From an uncultured bacterium (GTDB lineage Bacteria; Cyanobacteriota; Vampirovibrionia; Gastranaerophilales; Gastranaerophilaceae): a stretch of DNA of 59,161 bases. Below the pieces are notes generated by a model, which did not search any database, had not been told where the DNA came from, and saw only the letters and a list, made by a program, of their open reading frames with translations. How positions within the stretch are numbered: position 1 is the first letter of the stretch; every line of letters starts with the position of its first letter. A program made the position numbers and the translations under genes. Positions 1 through 9,406 of this stretch are shown in pieces. The stretch covers positions 1 to 59,161 of the forward strand of contig CADCKD010000009.1 in the NCBI GenBank assembly GCA_902801985.1, written 5' to 3'.

Positions 1-2991
1 CTGATGAGCATATACGTGGTTATTTATTGCATTGATTGTACCGCCTGCGGCAGTTGTGGTTAAACCGTTTAGGTTCATTGTACCATAGGTTGTTGTACCG
101 TCCGCTTGTGTAAACGGAACTAAATTTAAAGTACCATTATTTAATGTTAATGTTTGCCCTTGAATATCGTTGGCACTGGTCCATACTGAGCCTGATTCCA
201 AATTCATTTGACCAGAACCTTTTTCCCCAGCAACCGTACCTGTTGTTGTTAATTTTGCGTTCTCTTTTAAATTAATAATTCCGTCATTATAGATATCGTT
301 GTATTCGCCATTGTGGACATTGTTGGTTAATACTACATCGCCGGAAAGGTTGATTATTGCAGATTTGTTATAGCCCATAGCGGTAAGAGCTTCTTCTGTT
401 GTAGAATAAAGATAAATTCCGTTTGCAGCCATCATTTCTTCAAATGATTCATAACCTTGCTCTTGTGCATATTCATCATAAGAAGAATACTGAGTAAGTC
501 CTAACATTTCAATAAACTCTTCAGGGGTAGTAGGATTTGTATTCGTATTATTGCCATTGTTCCCACCGCCTATTTCCGTATCTGTAAGTTTATCATTATT
601 TTCGCCAGTTCTAACTTCTTCTTCAAAATCTTTTGCAAATAAACTATCAGAATTCTCATTTCCTATACTTGGAACTGTTTCTGACGCAGTTTTCTTTATG
701 CTTCTGGCAATAATCTCATCTCCAGGACCAATAGGTATTTCCGGATTAAATGTAGAGCCTCCAGGATTGGATGAACCAGGCATATCATTCATCATATCTT
801 CAATAGAATCATAACCGTAACGAGCAGCCAATTCATCATAATCAACAAATATTCTGCATTCTTCTAAAAATTCATTAATAGAATTTTGGTTAATTACATT
901 TACATATTCATCCCAAGAAGATATATCATAACGATCAAATAATTCCTGTTCGCTTGAAAATTGTCTGGAACTTGCAATAAAATTGCTATATACAGATTCG
1001 CCATAATTATATATTGCTGCACCGGCACCATTTGAAGTATTATTTGAGATAAATGCTTGTTGTTCTGCTGCGGAATTAATGTCTAACAAACCTTTGTTAT
1101 ACACCATATTGGCATCTGAACCATCAAATGTGTTATTATTAGCATTCGCATTATTCCAATTGATATACCCATCATTATAAACGAGCCAACCCTCAGCACT
1201 GCCCGTTGCAGATATTTCATTTTCATTAACTCCTGCAGCTAGATTAATAGTTGCATATTTTGGATCATTAGATCTTGAACCGCCAGTATTATTGATTAGC
1301 CCACCTTGTAAATCCGCGAGTCCACTAACTATATTATTAGAAATTTCAATATTTGGTGCTTCGGCATTAAGATTTAACATCGCGCCATCGTTATGTATTA
1401 ACCCTCCTGAAACTGATTTTTTTGCTGTTACAACATTACCTGTAACATTAGAATCAGCCAAAGTGACTTCTGCGATATTAATACCAGGTCCTCTATAGTT
1501 ATAAATCAACCCGCCCTTGACATCCTTACCTGCATAGACAGTATTGTTAGTCAAACCACCTGAAATATTTTCAATTGTAGATGTAGTATGACCGTACCAT
1601 CCATCGCCATTAGATATCAAGCCGCCTTGAATAGCTGCAGATGTAGTAATTCTATTATTAAAAATTCCATTTATAATATTACCGATTGTTGCGGTTGAAT
1701 TTGAATAGCCTGCAAGGTTTGATATCAAACCGCCTTGAATATCTTTTTGAACTTGAATGTTAATTACATTATTTGAAATCTCATCTATACTGGTTATTTT
1801 TGCTGTTGCATTTGTATAACTTCCATAGTTGTATATCAATCCACCCGCTGCAATCTCAGAAGAATAACCTGATGAGCTTAATGTAACTGTATTATTTTTA
1901 ATCCCACCGGAGATGTTGCCGATTTCTGCGGTTGAATTTGAGCCTGCTGTATTTGATAACAAACCACCTTTTATATATACACTTGCGGTAATTTTATTTC
2001 CAGAAATACCTCCGCTGATATCACCGATGACACCGGAATTATATATCAATCCGCCGCTGGCAGATTGGCTTGTTGATTTTACAATGTTTCTTTTTATTCC
2101 TCCGGCAATATCACCAATTGCTGAAGCGGAACCCGCATTATATATCATACCGCCGGTTAAACTTGAATATGACGTGACATTATTATCGGTAATTCCACCA
2201 GAAATATCGCCAATAGTAGTGGCTAAATTGGAACTTGCATAGTTGTAGATCAAACCGCCATAAAGATATGTTCCGGAGGTGATTGTGTTATTTGTAATCC
2301 CGCCAGTTACATCACCAATTGTAGCACTAGGATGTGTAGAATCTGTTGAGTTGCATATCAATCCACCCCTAATTGTAGCGGTTGTTTGTGAATTTGTAAG
2401 TGCTCCAGTAATAACATTATCTTGTAATGTGCCTATATTTCCTATTGTTCCTCTGTTACCTATGATACCACCATATAAGGTATTATAGCCACCCCATAAT
2501 TGGGAAGATGCATCCATACTACCTTCTCTGACTGTATTTATAGTGACTGTGTTACCAACAAAAGAAACATTATCCGTATTAGTCAAAGCACCTTCATTAG
2601 CAATTAATCCACCATAAGCAGCAGTATATTTATATCTGGTAGTAGTGAATGTTAAAGTATTTGTATATGTATTACCTGTAACTAAATTCACGCTGGCCAT
2701 GTCAGCTGTCGCATCCTGAAGAACTCTTAGCACAGCACCACCATTAAACAAATACGGATTTGACATAGAAGTTCCCGATGGATTTTTCTTGGATTCCGTT
2801 TTAGTATAGTTTGTCATGGTATTATTAGTGATAGTTCTGGTACCACCATTTACTACAATCCCAGATGCTCCACCGGTTACCACACCCGATTGAGCAAATG
2901 CAGTATCAGCATTTGTGCAGAACATTAAACCCGCAATTGATGCTAAAGACAATACTTTTAAAAAATGACCATTAAGAGAGCTATTTTTCAT
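1..2991 (-). CDS. Large secreted beta-helix adhesin / autotransporter-like protein (C-terminus outside window)
   Basis: The frame is open for 997 codons from the ATG at 2991 to base 1, so the gene continues past the left edge. The start has a Shine-Dalgarno sequence (AAGGATG). Residues 1-33 form a signal peptide with a hydrophobic core and a cut site after A-F-A. From about base 2620 down to 1170 there are some 14 imperfect repeats of G-G-L-I-Y-N, several followed by I-G-D-I-S-G-G-I and N-N-x-V-T, which is the pattern of a right-handed beta-helix passenger. Two acidic helical inserts (about bases 960-786 and 540-430) share a Y-D-E-x-A-x-x-x-G-Y-x-S-x-E-x-M-M module. The last visible part is Thr/Asn/Gly-rich and resembles AIDA-type passengers. 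Whether a beta-barrel or another anchor follows cannot be seen. The role, surface adhesion, is inferred. Confidence 0.8.
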   Translation of the reverse strand, partial: MKNSSLNGHFLKVLSLASIAGLMFCTNADTAFAQSGVVTGGASGIVVNGGTRTITNNTMTNYTKTESKKNPSGTSMSNPYLFNGGAVLRVLQDATADMASVNLVTGNTYTNTLTFTTTRYKYTAAYGGLIANEGALTNTDNVSFVGNTVTINTVREGSMDASSQLWGGYNTLYGGIIGNRGTIGNIGTLQDNVITGALTNSQTTATIRGGLICNSTDSTHPSATIGDVTGGITNNTITSGTYLYGGLIYNYASSNLATTIGDISGGITDNNVTSYSSLTGGMIYNAGSASAIGDIAGGIKRNIVKSTSQSASGGLIYNSGVIGDISGGISGNKITASVYIKGGLLSNTAGSNSTAEIGNISGGIKNNTVTLSSSGYSSEIAAGGLIYNYGSYTNATAKITSIDEISNNVINIQVQKDIQGGLISNLAGYSNSTATIGNIINGIFNNRITTSAAIQGGLISNGDGWYGHTTSTIENISGGLTNNTVYAGKDVKGGLIYNYRGPGINIAEVTLADSNVTGNVVTAKKSVSGGLIHNDGAMLNLNAEAPNIEISNNIVSGLADLQGGLINNTGGSRSNDPKYATINLAAGVNENEISATGSAEGWLVYNDGYINWNNANANNNTFDGSDANMVYNKGLLDINSAAEQQAFISNNTSNGAGAAIYNYGESVYSNFIASSRQFSSEQELFDRYDISSWDEYVNVINQNSINEFLEECRIFVDYDELAARYGYDSIEDMMNDMPGSSNPGGSTFNPEIPIGPGDEIIARSIKKTASETVPSIGNENSDSLFAKDFEEEVRTGENNDKLTDTEIGGGNNGNNTNTNPTTPEEFIEMLGLTQYSSYDEYAQEQGYESFEEMMAANGIYLYSTTEEALTAMGYNKSAIINLSGDVVLTNNVHNGEYNDIYNDGIINLKENAKLTTTGTVAGEKGSGQMNLESGSVWTSANDIQGQTLTLNNGTLNLVPFTQADGTTTYGTMNLNGLTTTAAGGTINAINNHVYAHQ

Positions 2992-3113
2992 ATCCACATC
3001 CTTATTTTTTTCCCGGACCCCTATATTGGGTATAACGATTTTTTAGGGGAAGTAAATTCAAGGGGGCCAATTTTTGTTACGTTCTGTAATAATATATCCT
3101 ATGGTATATATTA

Positions 3114-3142
3114 ATTATAACCCTGTTTTATTAATTATACAA
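3114..3142 (-). promoter_or_regulatory. Sigma70-like promoter of the adhesin gene
   Basis: On the minus strand, TTGTAT (3137-3142) and TATAAT (3114-3119) are separated by 17 bases. The predicted leader to the ATG at 2991 is about 115 nt. The promoter lies in the 234-bp gap after flhA, so the adhesin can be transcribed on its own. No clear terminator for flhA was seen in the gap. Confidence 0.55.
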
Positions 3143-3225
3143 CCCTTTAGTATTAATTCGCAAGCAAAATTAATGCTAAAGCACTAGCCATAAGGTTTGC
3201 AATCTTAACATAACTTAACGTTTTA

Positions 3226-5319
3226 TTATCCCTGAATATAAGCTTCACCGATAGTATCAATAGCTTCAACTTTGATATCAGTAATAAGCTCTGAATAAGA
3301 AATTACAACAATTGTAGGGATATGACGTTCCAGAAGTTGATATAAAGGTAAACGAATACGCGGAGAACACAAAACAACAGGCTGTCTTCCGCATGTTTGG
3401 TGGGCGCGCATCAGGGTTGTTGCCGTAGTTTCAATAAGCTCCTGCACCTGTACGGGATTTAAAAGAAACATTGTACCAAGCTCTGTTCTTTGACAACTGT
3501 CATCAAGTATTTTCTCCCACTCAGGAGAAAGGGTAAGCGCATATAAAACTTTATCCTCTTGAACATTTGAAAGACAAATTTGACGTCCCAAAGCCGCTCT
3601 TAAACGCTCTGACAAAATATCAGGCTCTTTTGAAAATCTTGCATAATCACACAAACGCTCAAAAACAAATATAATATCTTTGATAGAAACCTTTTCTCTG
3701 ATTAAGTTTACAAAAATCTTTCTCAAATCACTTGTAGAAATAATAGTCGGAACAAGGTCATTGACAAGTGTAGGGTCTTGAGATCTGACAAGTTCCATAA
3801 GTTTGAGAACATCTGTTTTTGTCATAACATCATCTACGTGTTTTCGGACACACTCTTGAAGGTGAGTAACAATAACATCTGTTGCATCAACAGCAGTAAC
3901 AAGACGTGCAGATTTTGCATCATCCTGATTAATCCAGTATGCCTGAGTTTGATATGTAGGGTCAATACCTATAATCGCATCCTCAGGAACTTCTTTTTTC
4001 ATTGAATCCCACTGATCCGCAATTACCATAAACTTGCCGGGATATACATAACCGGTAGCAACAGTATTACCACGAATTAATATCATATATTCATTTGCAT
4101 CAAGGGCCGAAGAATCCATAATACGAATATTTGGCAGAATATAACCAAGTTCATCAGTTACTCTCTGTCTTAAAGCTGCAATTTTAGCAAGCAATTGACC
4201 TTCCTGATCCGGATCCGCAATTACAAGAAGGTTTGAACCTACTTGCAAACTTAAAATATCAACCCCCAAACGTTCGTACATTCTGTTAGGGTTGACAAGA
4301 TCTTGCATATTTTGTTTAACACTTTCTAATTGCCCCAACTGAGATTGAACATCAGCATTGATAAGAACTTGGAAGCCTCCAATAAATAACACAACCGCAA
4401 AAACAATAAACGGAAGCCAAGGCAATCCTGTCCAATGTCCGGTTAAGCCAAGCAATAAAAGAAATACAGCTGCATAAAATAAAGCAAAAGGTTTACTTGT
4501 GATTTGAGATGTAACATCAGCACCTAAAGATTCGCTCTTTGCAGAAGCACGAGTCATAAATACACCGGCTGCAATTGACATCAATAGAGATGGAACCTGT
4601 GAGCACAAACCATCACCTATTGTTAATACTGTATATTTACTAACAGCATCGCCAATCTGCATTTGGTTCATCAAACAACCAATGGTCAAACCGCCGATAA
4701 TATTAATCATTACGATAATAATACCGGCTATCGTATCCCCTTTTACGAACTTCATCGCACCATCCATAGAACCCATCAAGTTTGATTCTCTTGATAAATC
4801 TTCACGCTTTCTTGTAGCTTCTTCCGGTGAAATTAAACCCGCATTAAAGTCTGCGTCGATAGTCATTTGTTTACCCGGCATAGCATCCAATGCAAAACGG
4901 GCAGAGACTTCCGCAATACGCTCAGCACCCTTTGTAATTACCATGAACTGTACTACTGTAATGATTAAGAAAATTACACCACCGACAATCATATTACCGC
5001 CGGTGACGAATGTGCCGAAGGCATGAATTACCTCTCCGGCCTCCCCTTTAGCAAGAATTAAACGAGTTGAAGCGATTGAAAGACACAACCGAAACATTGT
5101 ACCGACAAGAATGATTGATGGAAAAGAAGATAACTCTAATGTCTTTTGAACATACAAAGCAAACATCAAAAGAACAATACCCAGAGTAATATTAAGGCAG
5201 ATACAGACATTTATTACCCAGTTTGGAAGTTCAACCAACAGGATAATGATAAGGAACAGTACGAATACTGCCATAAATGCTTCACTTAATGGATTTCCTC
5301 TACTTTCCGGTGCTGCCAT
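3226..5319 (-). CDS. flhA: Flagellar/type III export gate protein FlhA (SctV family)
   Basis: FlhA is the nonameric inner-membrane export gate of flagellar and type III secretion systems. The 697 residues match the family length. The N-terminal half has about eight membrane segments and carries the FHIPEP signature, including S-F-P-S-I-I-L-V-G-T-M-F-R-L and a G-E-V-I-x-A-F-G-x-F-V-x-G-G-N loop. The C-terminal half is the cytosolic domain that docks chaperone-substrate complexes. Its start overlaps the fliH stop by one base (TAATG), so translation is coupled. It closes the operon fliE-fliF-fliG-fliH-flhA. The fliI ATPase is not next to fliH as it usually is. The neighbours favour FlhA over SctV. 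Confidence 0.93.
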   Translation of the reverse strand: MAAPESRGNPLSEAFMAVFVLFLIIILLVELPNWVINVCICLNITLGIVLLMFALYVQKTLELSSFPSIILVGTMFRLCLSIASTRLILAKGEAGEVIHAFGTFVTGGNMIVGGVIFLIITVVQFMVITKGAERIAEVSARFALDAMPGKQMTIDADFNAGLISPEEATRKREDLSRESNLMGSMDGAMKFVKGDTIAGIIIVMINIIGGLTIGCLMNQMQIGDAVSKYTVLTIGDGLCSQVPSLLMSIAAGVFMTRASAKSESLGADVTSQITSKPFALFYAAVFLLLLGLTGHWTGLPWLPFIVFAVVLFIGGFQVLINADVQSQLGQLESVKQNMQDLVNPNRMYERLGVDILSLQVGSNLLVIADPDQEGQLLAKIAALRQRVTDELGYILPNIRIMDSSALDANEYMILIRGNTVATGYVYPGKFMVIADQWDSMKKEVPEDAIIGIDPTYQTQAYWINQDDAKSARLVTAVDATDVIVTHLQECVRKHVDDVMTKTDVLKLMELVRSQDPTLVNDLVPTIISTSDLRKIFVNLIREKVSIKDIIFVFERLCDYARFSKEPDILSERLRAALGRQICLSNVQEDKVLYALTLSPEWEKILDDSCQRTELGTMFLLNPVQVQELIETTATTLMRAHQTCGRQPVVLCSPRIRLPLYQLLERHIPTIVVISYSELITDIKVEAIDTIGEAYIQG

Positions 5320-6053
5320 TAGACTTCTTTTAACGCCTCACTAATTATTTCTACTTGAGTTTCTATTGTGGCATCTATTACCCCGTTTGTCGTGGTTACA
5401 AGACACCCGCCTTCCATTGTATTTTCATCAGGAACAATGAGAACCTTTGCTTCTAATCCTGCCATTGATACAGCCTCAGGAACTTTCTGCTTTAGCAATG
5501 CAACCTGCGCAGGATTTACTTTTAACGTAATCTTTGTTTCTTCTTTTGATAAATCTTTTAGAACTTCTTTTATATTTTCTAAGATTACATCAGGATTTTC
5601 TGCTGCTTCTTTTTTAATAATTTTTTTTGCAATATCAAGACTTATTTCCAAAATATCAGGCGCAATAGAATTTAATATTTCCTGCTTTGCGCCAAAAAAC
5701 TGTTCAATACCGTCTCGCAAAGCCTGAATATCATCTTGTGCGGCATTAAGACCTTCCTGATAACCTTCCTGCTGTGCGGCTTCACGAATTGAATTCGCTT
5801 CTTCTTTCGCTCGAGAGATTAAATTCCTGTCATCTATTCTTCGAAATCCACGACGCCTGTCACCACGACGACGTTCTTGACGCTGTTTGAAATCAATATT
5901 ATCCAAGTCAAATAAGTCGATATCCTGTTCTTGATTCTGCTCCTCTTGTACTTCGATTTGCTCTTCTTGTTCAGATTCGACTTTAACATGTTCCGATTCT
6001 TGCTTCGGAATGTCCTCCCCGCGAGGTTTATTTTTACTCTTTTTTATAATCAT
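5319..6053 (-). CDS. fliH: Flagellar assembly protein FliH (SctL-like ATPase regulator)
   Basis: FliH is the peripheral stalk that links the export ATPase FliI to the gate and C-ring. The 244-residue protein has a long charged N-terminus (Glu/Gln-rich, then an Arg-rich block near residues 60-75), a helical E-A-x-x-E-G-Y-x-E-G segment typical of FliH, and the conserved C-terminal domain with P-D-E-N-T-M-E-G-G-C-L-V-T-T-T-N-G, like V-T-storage-type FliH/YscL tails. It follows fliG by 12 bases and overlaps flhA by one. FliI is absent from the window, so its partner must be encoded elsewhere. Confidence 0.85.
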   Translation of the reverse strand: MIIKKSKNKPRGEDIPKQESEHVKVESEQEEQIEVQEEQNQEQDIDLFDLDNIDFKQRQERRRGDRRRGFRRIDDRNLISRAKEEANSIREAAQQEGYQEGLNAAQDDIQALRDGIEQFFGAKQEILNSIAPDILEISLDIAKKIIKKEAAENPDVILENIKEVLKDLSKEETKITLKVNPAQVALLKQKVPEAVSMAGLEAKVLIVPDENTMEGGCLVTTTNGVIDATIETQVEIISEALKEV

Positions 6054-6065
6054 GATACAACATTA

Positions 6066-7085
6066 TTATACACTATTTAGCAGATGTGTGGCAATAACGC
6101 TTGCAACTTTTGGGGGTATTTTATCATAGAATTTATCTTCCAGTGCGCTAAAAACTAATCTTTTTACACCTATACGCTCTTTTATAAGCATTGTATCTAA
6201 TTGTTTAGCAGAATATTGAGATGCAAAATGTTGTAATCTTTTTACAACTCTTACAGGGGACATACTGCTATTTTTAGGTAAATTCATTTTAATTTCCTGT
6301 AAACAGCGTAAAGCATTATTAGCACCTATACGTTCACCTAAATTTGGCATTTGCATGAATTTTATAACAGTTTCAGCCTCATCCTGCTCAAAATTATTTA
6401 ATATTGCCTGAACTTGGTCGCGATTCATTCTGTTAAATAACATTGCAACAGTAGCTAATTTTAGAGTCTTGGAATCAACTTTTTCAAAATTTTGGTTCTG
6501 AGCAGCAGGTGCAGAGTTTTGTCCCGCAACTTGAGGAACACTTGAAACAGCCTCCGCCTGCGCAGCTTCCGCTTGTTGTTGCTGTTGTTGAAGCTGTTGA
6601 GCCATAGCTTCCATATTCGATTGAGAAGATGCAAACTCAAGCAAATTCTCATCAATAATTTGTTTGTCTTTTAACTCATTTAAAGCATCAACATAAGTCT
6701 TTTTTACTTGGTGCTCAATTACCTCAAGAATTTGATCGTTTGGCAAATTTTGAGAAAAAGCCTGTTTTGCAACTTCAAAAATAGTATATGCAATCTTTTG
6801 CATTACAGAATCCCAATATTGGCGAGGAATTCCTGAACGAATGACATCTACTGCTTTATGAAAAGACCATTCAGCAATAATTTGTGTAATATATGTAGAT
6901 TGTTCCGCATTAAAATTTAAGTTCGGATCTTCGGCAAGAGCTTTTCCCGCCATCAAAGAAAAATTGCCGAGTGTATTTATAACATATTGTTTTTGCTCAT
7001 CATTGAAATCTTGAGGAACAAGACCTTGAGCCTGTCCTGCAAGGTTTTGGGCAAAACTTTCGTAATCAAAATCTTTTGCTGCCAT
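6066..7085 (-). CDS. fliG: Divergent FliG-like motor switch protein
   Basis: The call rests mainly on position: the ATG overlaps the fliF stop, fliH follows after 12 bases, and the 339-residue length equals that of typical FliG. Two helical repeat regions (about residues 10-165 and 205-339) are joined by a Gln/Ala-rich linker with a run of seven Gln. The segment N-R-D-Q-V-Q-A-I-L-N-N-F-E-Q-D-E-A resembles FliG armadillo-type repeats. I do not find the usual C-terminal torque-helix signature (F-V-F-E-D-I/L...D-D-R), so the protein may scaffold a C-ring without a normal motor interface. FliF keeps the C-terminal motif that binds FliG, which supports the call. It could also be a lineage-specific replacement. 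Confidence 0.6.
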   Translation of the reverse strand: MAAKDFDYESFAQNLAGQAQGLVPQDFNDEQKQYVINTLGNFSLMAGKALAEDPNLNFNAEQSTYITQIIAEWSFHKAVDVIRSGIPRQYWDSVMQKIAYTIFEVAKQAFSQNLPNDQILEVIEHQVKKTYVDALNELKDKQIIDENLLEFASSQSNMEAMAQQLQQQQQQAEAAQAEAVSSVPQVAGQNSAPAAQNQNFEKVDSKTLKLATVAMLFNRMNRDQVQAILNNFEQDEAETVIKFMQMPNLGERIGANNALRCLQEIKMNLPKNSSMSPVRVVKRLQHFASQYSAKQLDTMLIKERIGVKRLVFSALEDKFYDKIPPKVASVIATHLLNSV

Positions 7086-8818
7086 TATTCCCCGTCTCCG
7101 GATTGTTCTTGCACTTGAGGATTAGCGGAAGGAGCACCAGAACCTGAGCCCGAACCTTCTTCTATCCAACTCTTAATATTATCTGCCGCATCCTCATTAA
7201 TTTGACTAGAAATCAAATCTAAAGATTCCAGCAATAAATTCTCATCGTATTGAGGAATTTGCCCGCGCATTTGCTGTTGATTGATCAAATCCTGAGCGAG
7301 CTCTGATTGTCTTTGTGTTAATTGACTTGCACGTGAATTGATATCATTAAGTTGCTGTTCTTGTTCAATAGCTCTTTGTCTTAATGCTTCTACTTCTAAT
7401 TCATTTTCCTCTTTTACCTGACGAACCTTATGAGATACAGCCCAGAAAGTGATAATTACACCAACCAAAGTTACAATTATTGCTAACCACCATGGATTGC
7501 CTGTTTCATCAACCTTTGGTAAATTATGCTGTTTTTCCTGAGTCAAATAAGGATCTGCAGAATTCGTATATGCAATAGAAACGTTAGCCGCTGAAACCTT
7601 TGGACTTGCTGCACGAGCGATTAAATCTTTTAATTCTTCCACTGAAATATCAGTCGGAATACTGTTTCTGTCTAAAGTTACCGCAATAGAAATATCTTCT
7701 ACAACACCGGGTCTGATATATTCATTTGTTTGAGTTTTTGTAACTCCATATTGAGTTTCGGTTGCTTGTCTTGAATAATTTCTGTCTTGACTTGAATCAG
7801 CACCACTTGTAGGTAAGCCGTTTGGCAAATAAACACTTACGGCATTTATACCTCTTGTTTGGTCTTGGGTTTTATCACCTAAACCCTCTGTAAAAGATTG
7901 TTCTGTTACTGCAGTTTTTTTCTGAGGGTCATATTCTATTGAAAATCTTTCAACAGGAGTTTGACGTAAAAATGTACTTACAGTCGCAACATAATTTCCC
8001 GGCCCAACTAATCTGTCTAACTGTCTTGAAATTTTCTGCTGCATATATCTGTCATTTTCTTCAAGTTTTTGAAGAATTTCGTCTTTTGCATCCATTACAC
8101 TGTGATAAGTATTACCATTTGTATCTGTAACTGCAATATTTTCTGCTTCAAGCTCTGACACGCTGCCTAAAAGGAGGTTTGTAATTGCTTTTACAGTATT
8201 TTGATCAAGTTTATCCCCTCTTGCAAGAACAACTTGAACAGTTGCAGTTCTTGGTTTTTGCTCATCAAACATTGAATTTTGTTCAGGTATAGAAATAAAT
8301 ACTGAAGCATTTTCAACTTTAGGTAATTGCTTTATAAGTCTTGCTAATTCACCATTCATAGCACGCGCTAGACGAATTCTTTTATCTTCTTTTGTAGAAG
8401 TAAAATCACCTTTATCAAAAATTTCTAAGCCGACATTTTGATCAACCAAACCACTTTGAACAATGGTAATAATAGCTTTATCTCTGTCTGTGATGGTACA
8501 TTTTTTCTTGGTTACAGAAGAACAGTTCTTAGCATTCAAAACTAATTTTGATTTTGTACCATCCAGTTGTCTGTCAACCGTTATTCCTTGTTTTGCAAGT
8601 ACAGATTGAATTTCCAGAGCTTTACCAATATTATCGGTTGTCATAAGCTCAACATTGGCCGCTAATGGAGTATCCCCAACAGATTGGCCGCTGTCACTTT
8701 TACTTCCCCCGCTAACTGAAAGTATAATAATTAGAAGTATTACCGTTATGATAATACCTATACCGCCAATTATTCCATATAATAAAGTCTTATTTTCAGT
8801 TATTTTACTAAAATCCAT
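7085..8818 (-). CDS. fliF: Flagellar MS-ring protein FliF
   Basis: FliF forms the MS ring of the basal body in the inner membrane. The 577-residue protein has a first membrane helix at about residues 13-34, the periplasmic ring-building (YscJ/FliF) domains with R-A-M-N-G-E-L-A-R-L-I and V-E-N-A-S-V-F-I-S-I-P, a variable loop, and a second membrane helix about 445-465 (W-W-L-A-I-I-V-T-L-V-G). The C-terminal tail has N-E-D-A-A-D-N-I-K-S-W-I-E-E, matching the FliG-binding end of FliF, followed by a short Ser-Gly tail. A Shine-Dalgarno sequence (GGGACGG) precedes the ATG. It lies 47 bases after fliE and overlaps fliG by one base. Confidence 0.93.
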   Translation of the reverse strand: MDFSKITENKTLLYGIIGGIGIIITVILLIIILSVSGGSKSDSGQSVGDTPLAANVELMTTDNIGKALEIQSVLAKQGITVDRQLDGTKSKLVLNAKNCSSVTKKKCTITDRDKAIITIVQSGLVDQNVGLEIFDKGDFTSTKEDKRIRLARAMNGELARLIKQLPKVENASVFISIPEQNSMFDEQKPRTATVQVVLARGDKLDQNTVKAITNLLLGSVSELEAENIAVTDTNGNTYHSVMDAKDEILQKLEENDRYMQQKISRQLDRLVGPGNYVATVSTFLRQTPVERFSIEYDPQKKTAVTEQSFTEGLGDKTQDQTRGINAVSVYLPNGLPTSGADSSQDRNYSRQATETQYGVTKTQTNEYIRPGVVEDISIAVTLDRNSIPTDISVEELKDLIARAASPKVSAANVSIAYTNSADPYLTQEKQHNLPKVDETGNPWWLAIIVTLVGVIITFWAVSHKVRQVKEENELEVEALRQRAIEQEQQLNDINSRASQLTQRQSELAQDLINQQQMRGQIPQYDENLLLESLDLISSQINEDAADNIKSWIEEGSGSGSGAPSANPQVQEQSGDGE

Positions 8819-8865
8819 TTCCGTCCCGCTGTCTGAATTATTTTACTGTACTGCATCTTAATGAA

Positions 8866-9207
8866 CTATATGTTCATTTGAGAGATTCTGTCATAAGCAT
8901 TTATAACTTTACCTACAAGCTGAGTGGCAACGTTTACACTGATTTCTGATTTTGAAATCGCAACCATTACATCGTGAATATCCACGTTTTCATTTCCTTG
9001 CATTACATCTTTTAACATATTGTCCGGAGCATTCATTTCATTGTTCAAATTTTCAACTAATCCGGAAAATACTGACTTGAAATCAGATGTTTCAGGCTTT
9101 TCGACACGATCCATACGAATACTCGGCATATTCATTCCGGAAGCAAATTTCGTATGTTGAATCCTCCCCGATAGATTGTAATTTGGAAAATAGCTATTGT
9201 ACGTCAT
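8866..9207 (-). CDS. fliE: Flagellar hook-basal body protein FliE
   Basis: FliE joins the MS ring to the proximal rod. The 113-residue protein has a variable N-terminus and a conserved helical C-terminus ending V-G-K-V-I-N-A-Y-D-R-I-S-Q-M-N-I, the usual FliE ending. The segment D-V-M-V-A-I-S-K-S-E-I-S is also typical (H-x-V-M-I-A-x-x-x-A in others). It is the first gene of the minus-strand flagellar operon, with a GAGAGG Shine-Dalgarno. The genes flgB and flgC, often just upstream, are not here; an unrelated gene is divergent instead. Confidence 0.88.
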   Translation of the reverse strand: MTYNSYFPNYNLSGRIQHTKFASGMNMPSIRMDRVEKPETSDFKSVFSGLVENLNNEMNAPDNMLKDVMQGNENVDIHDVMVAISKSEISVNVATQLVGKVINAYDRISQMNI

Positions 9208-9231
9208 AATAAATTACTACCTCTCTTTTTT

Positions 9232-9261
9232 ATAATACTGCATTTTTAACCTTTTGTTCAA
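9232..9261 (-). promoter_or_regulatory. Promoter of the fliE-fliF-fliG-fliH-flhA operon
   Basis: The minus strand reads TTGAAC (9256-9261), an 18-base spacer, then TATTAT (9232-9237), about 25 bases before the fliE ATG. It is a housekeeping-type promoter. I see no sigma28- or sigma54-type element, which suggests the operon is not under a classical flagellar sigma cascade. Confidence 0.5.
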
Positions 9262-9406
9262 CTTGTACACAAAAAATCAATCATTCGGAGTAGAATATTG
9301 ATTTTTGGCATGTAATTCTTAATGAAAATTTTACAAAAGGCAATATTCTGACACATTTTTTTATTTTTTAGAGTATTATTGTAATGTACAAATTTAAAGG
9401 GGTAAT

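Noticed and set aside
551-2488. Four plus-strand open frames of 68-109 codons
   Set aside because: They lie opposite the long adhesin frame, which is open for 997 codons, and have no ribosome sites; their Pro/Ile-rich content is the reverse of Gly/Asn repeats.
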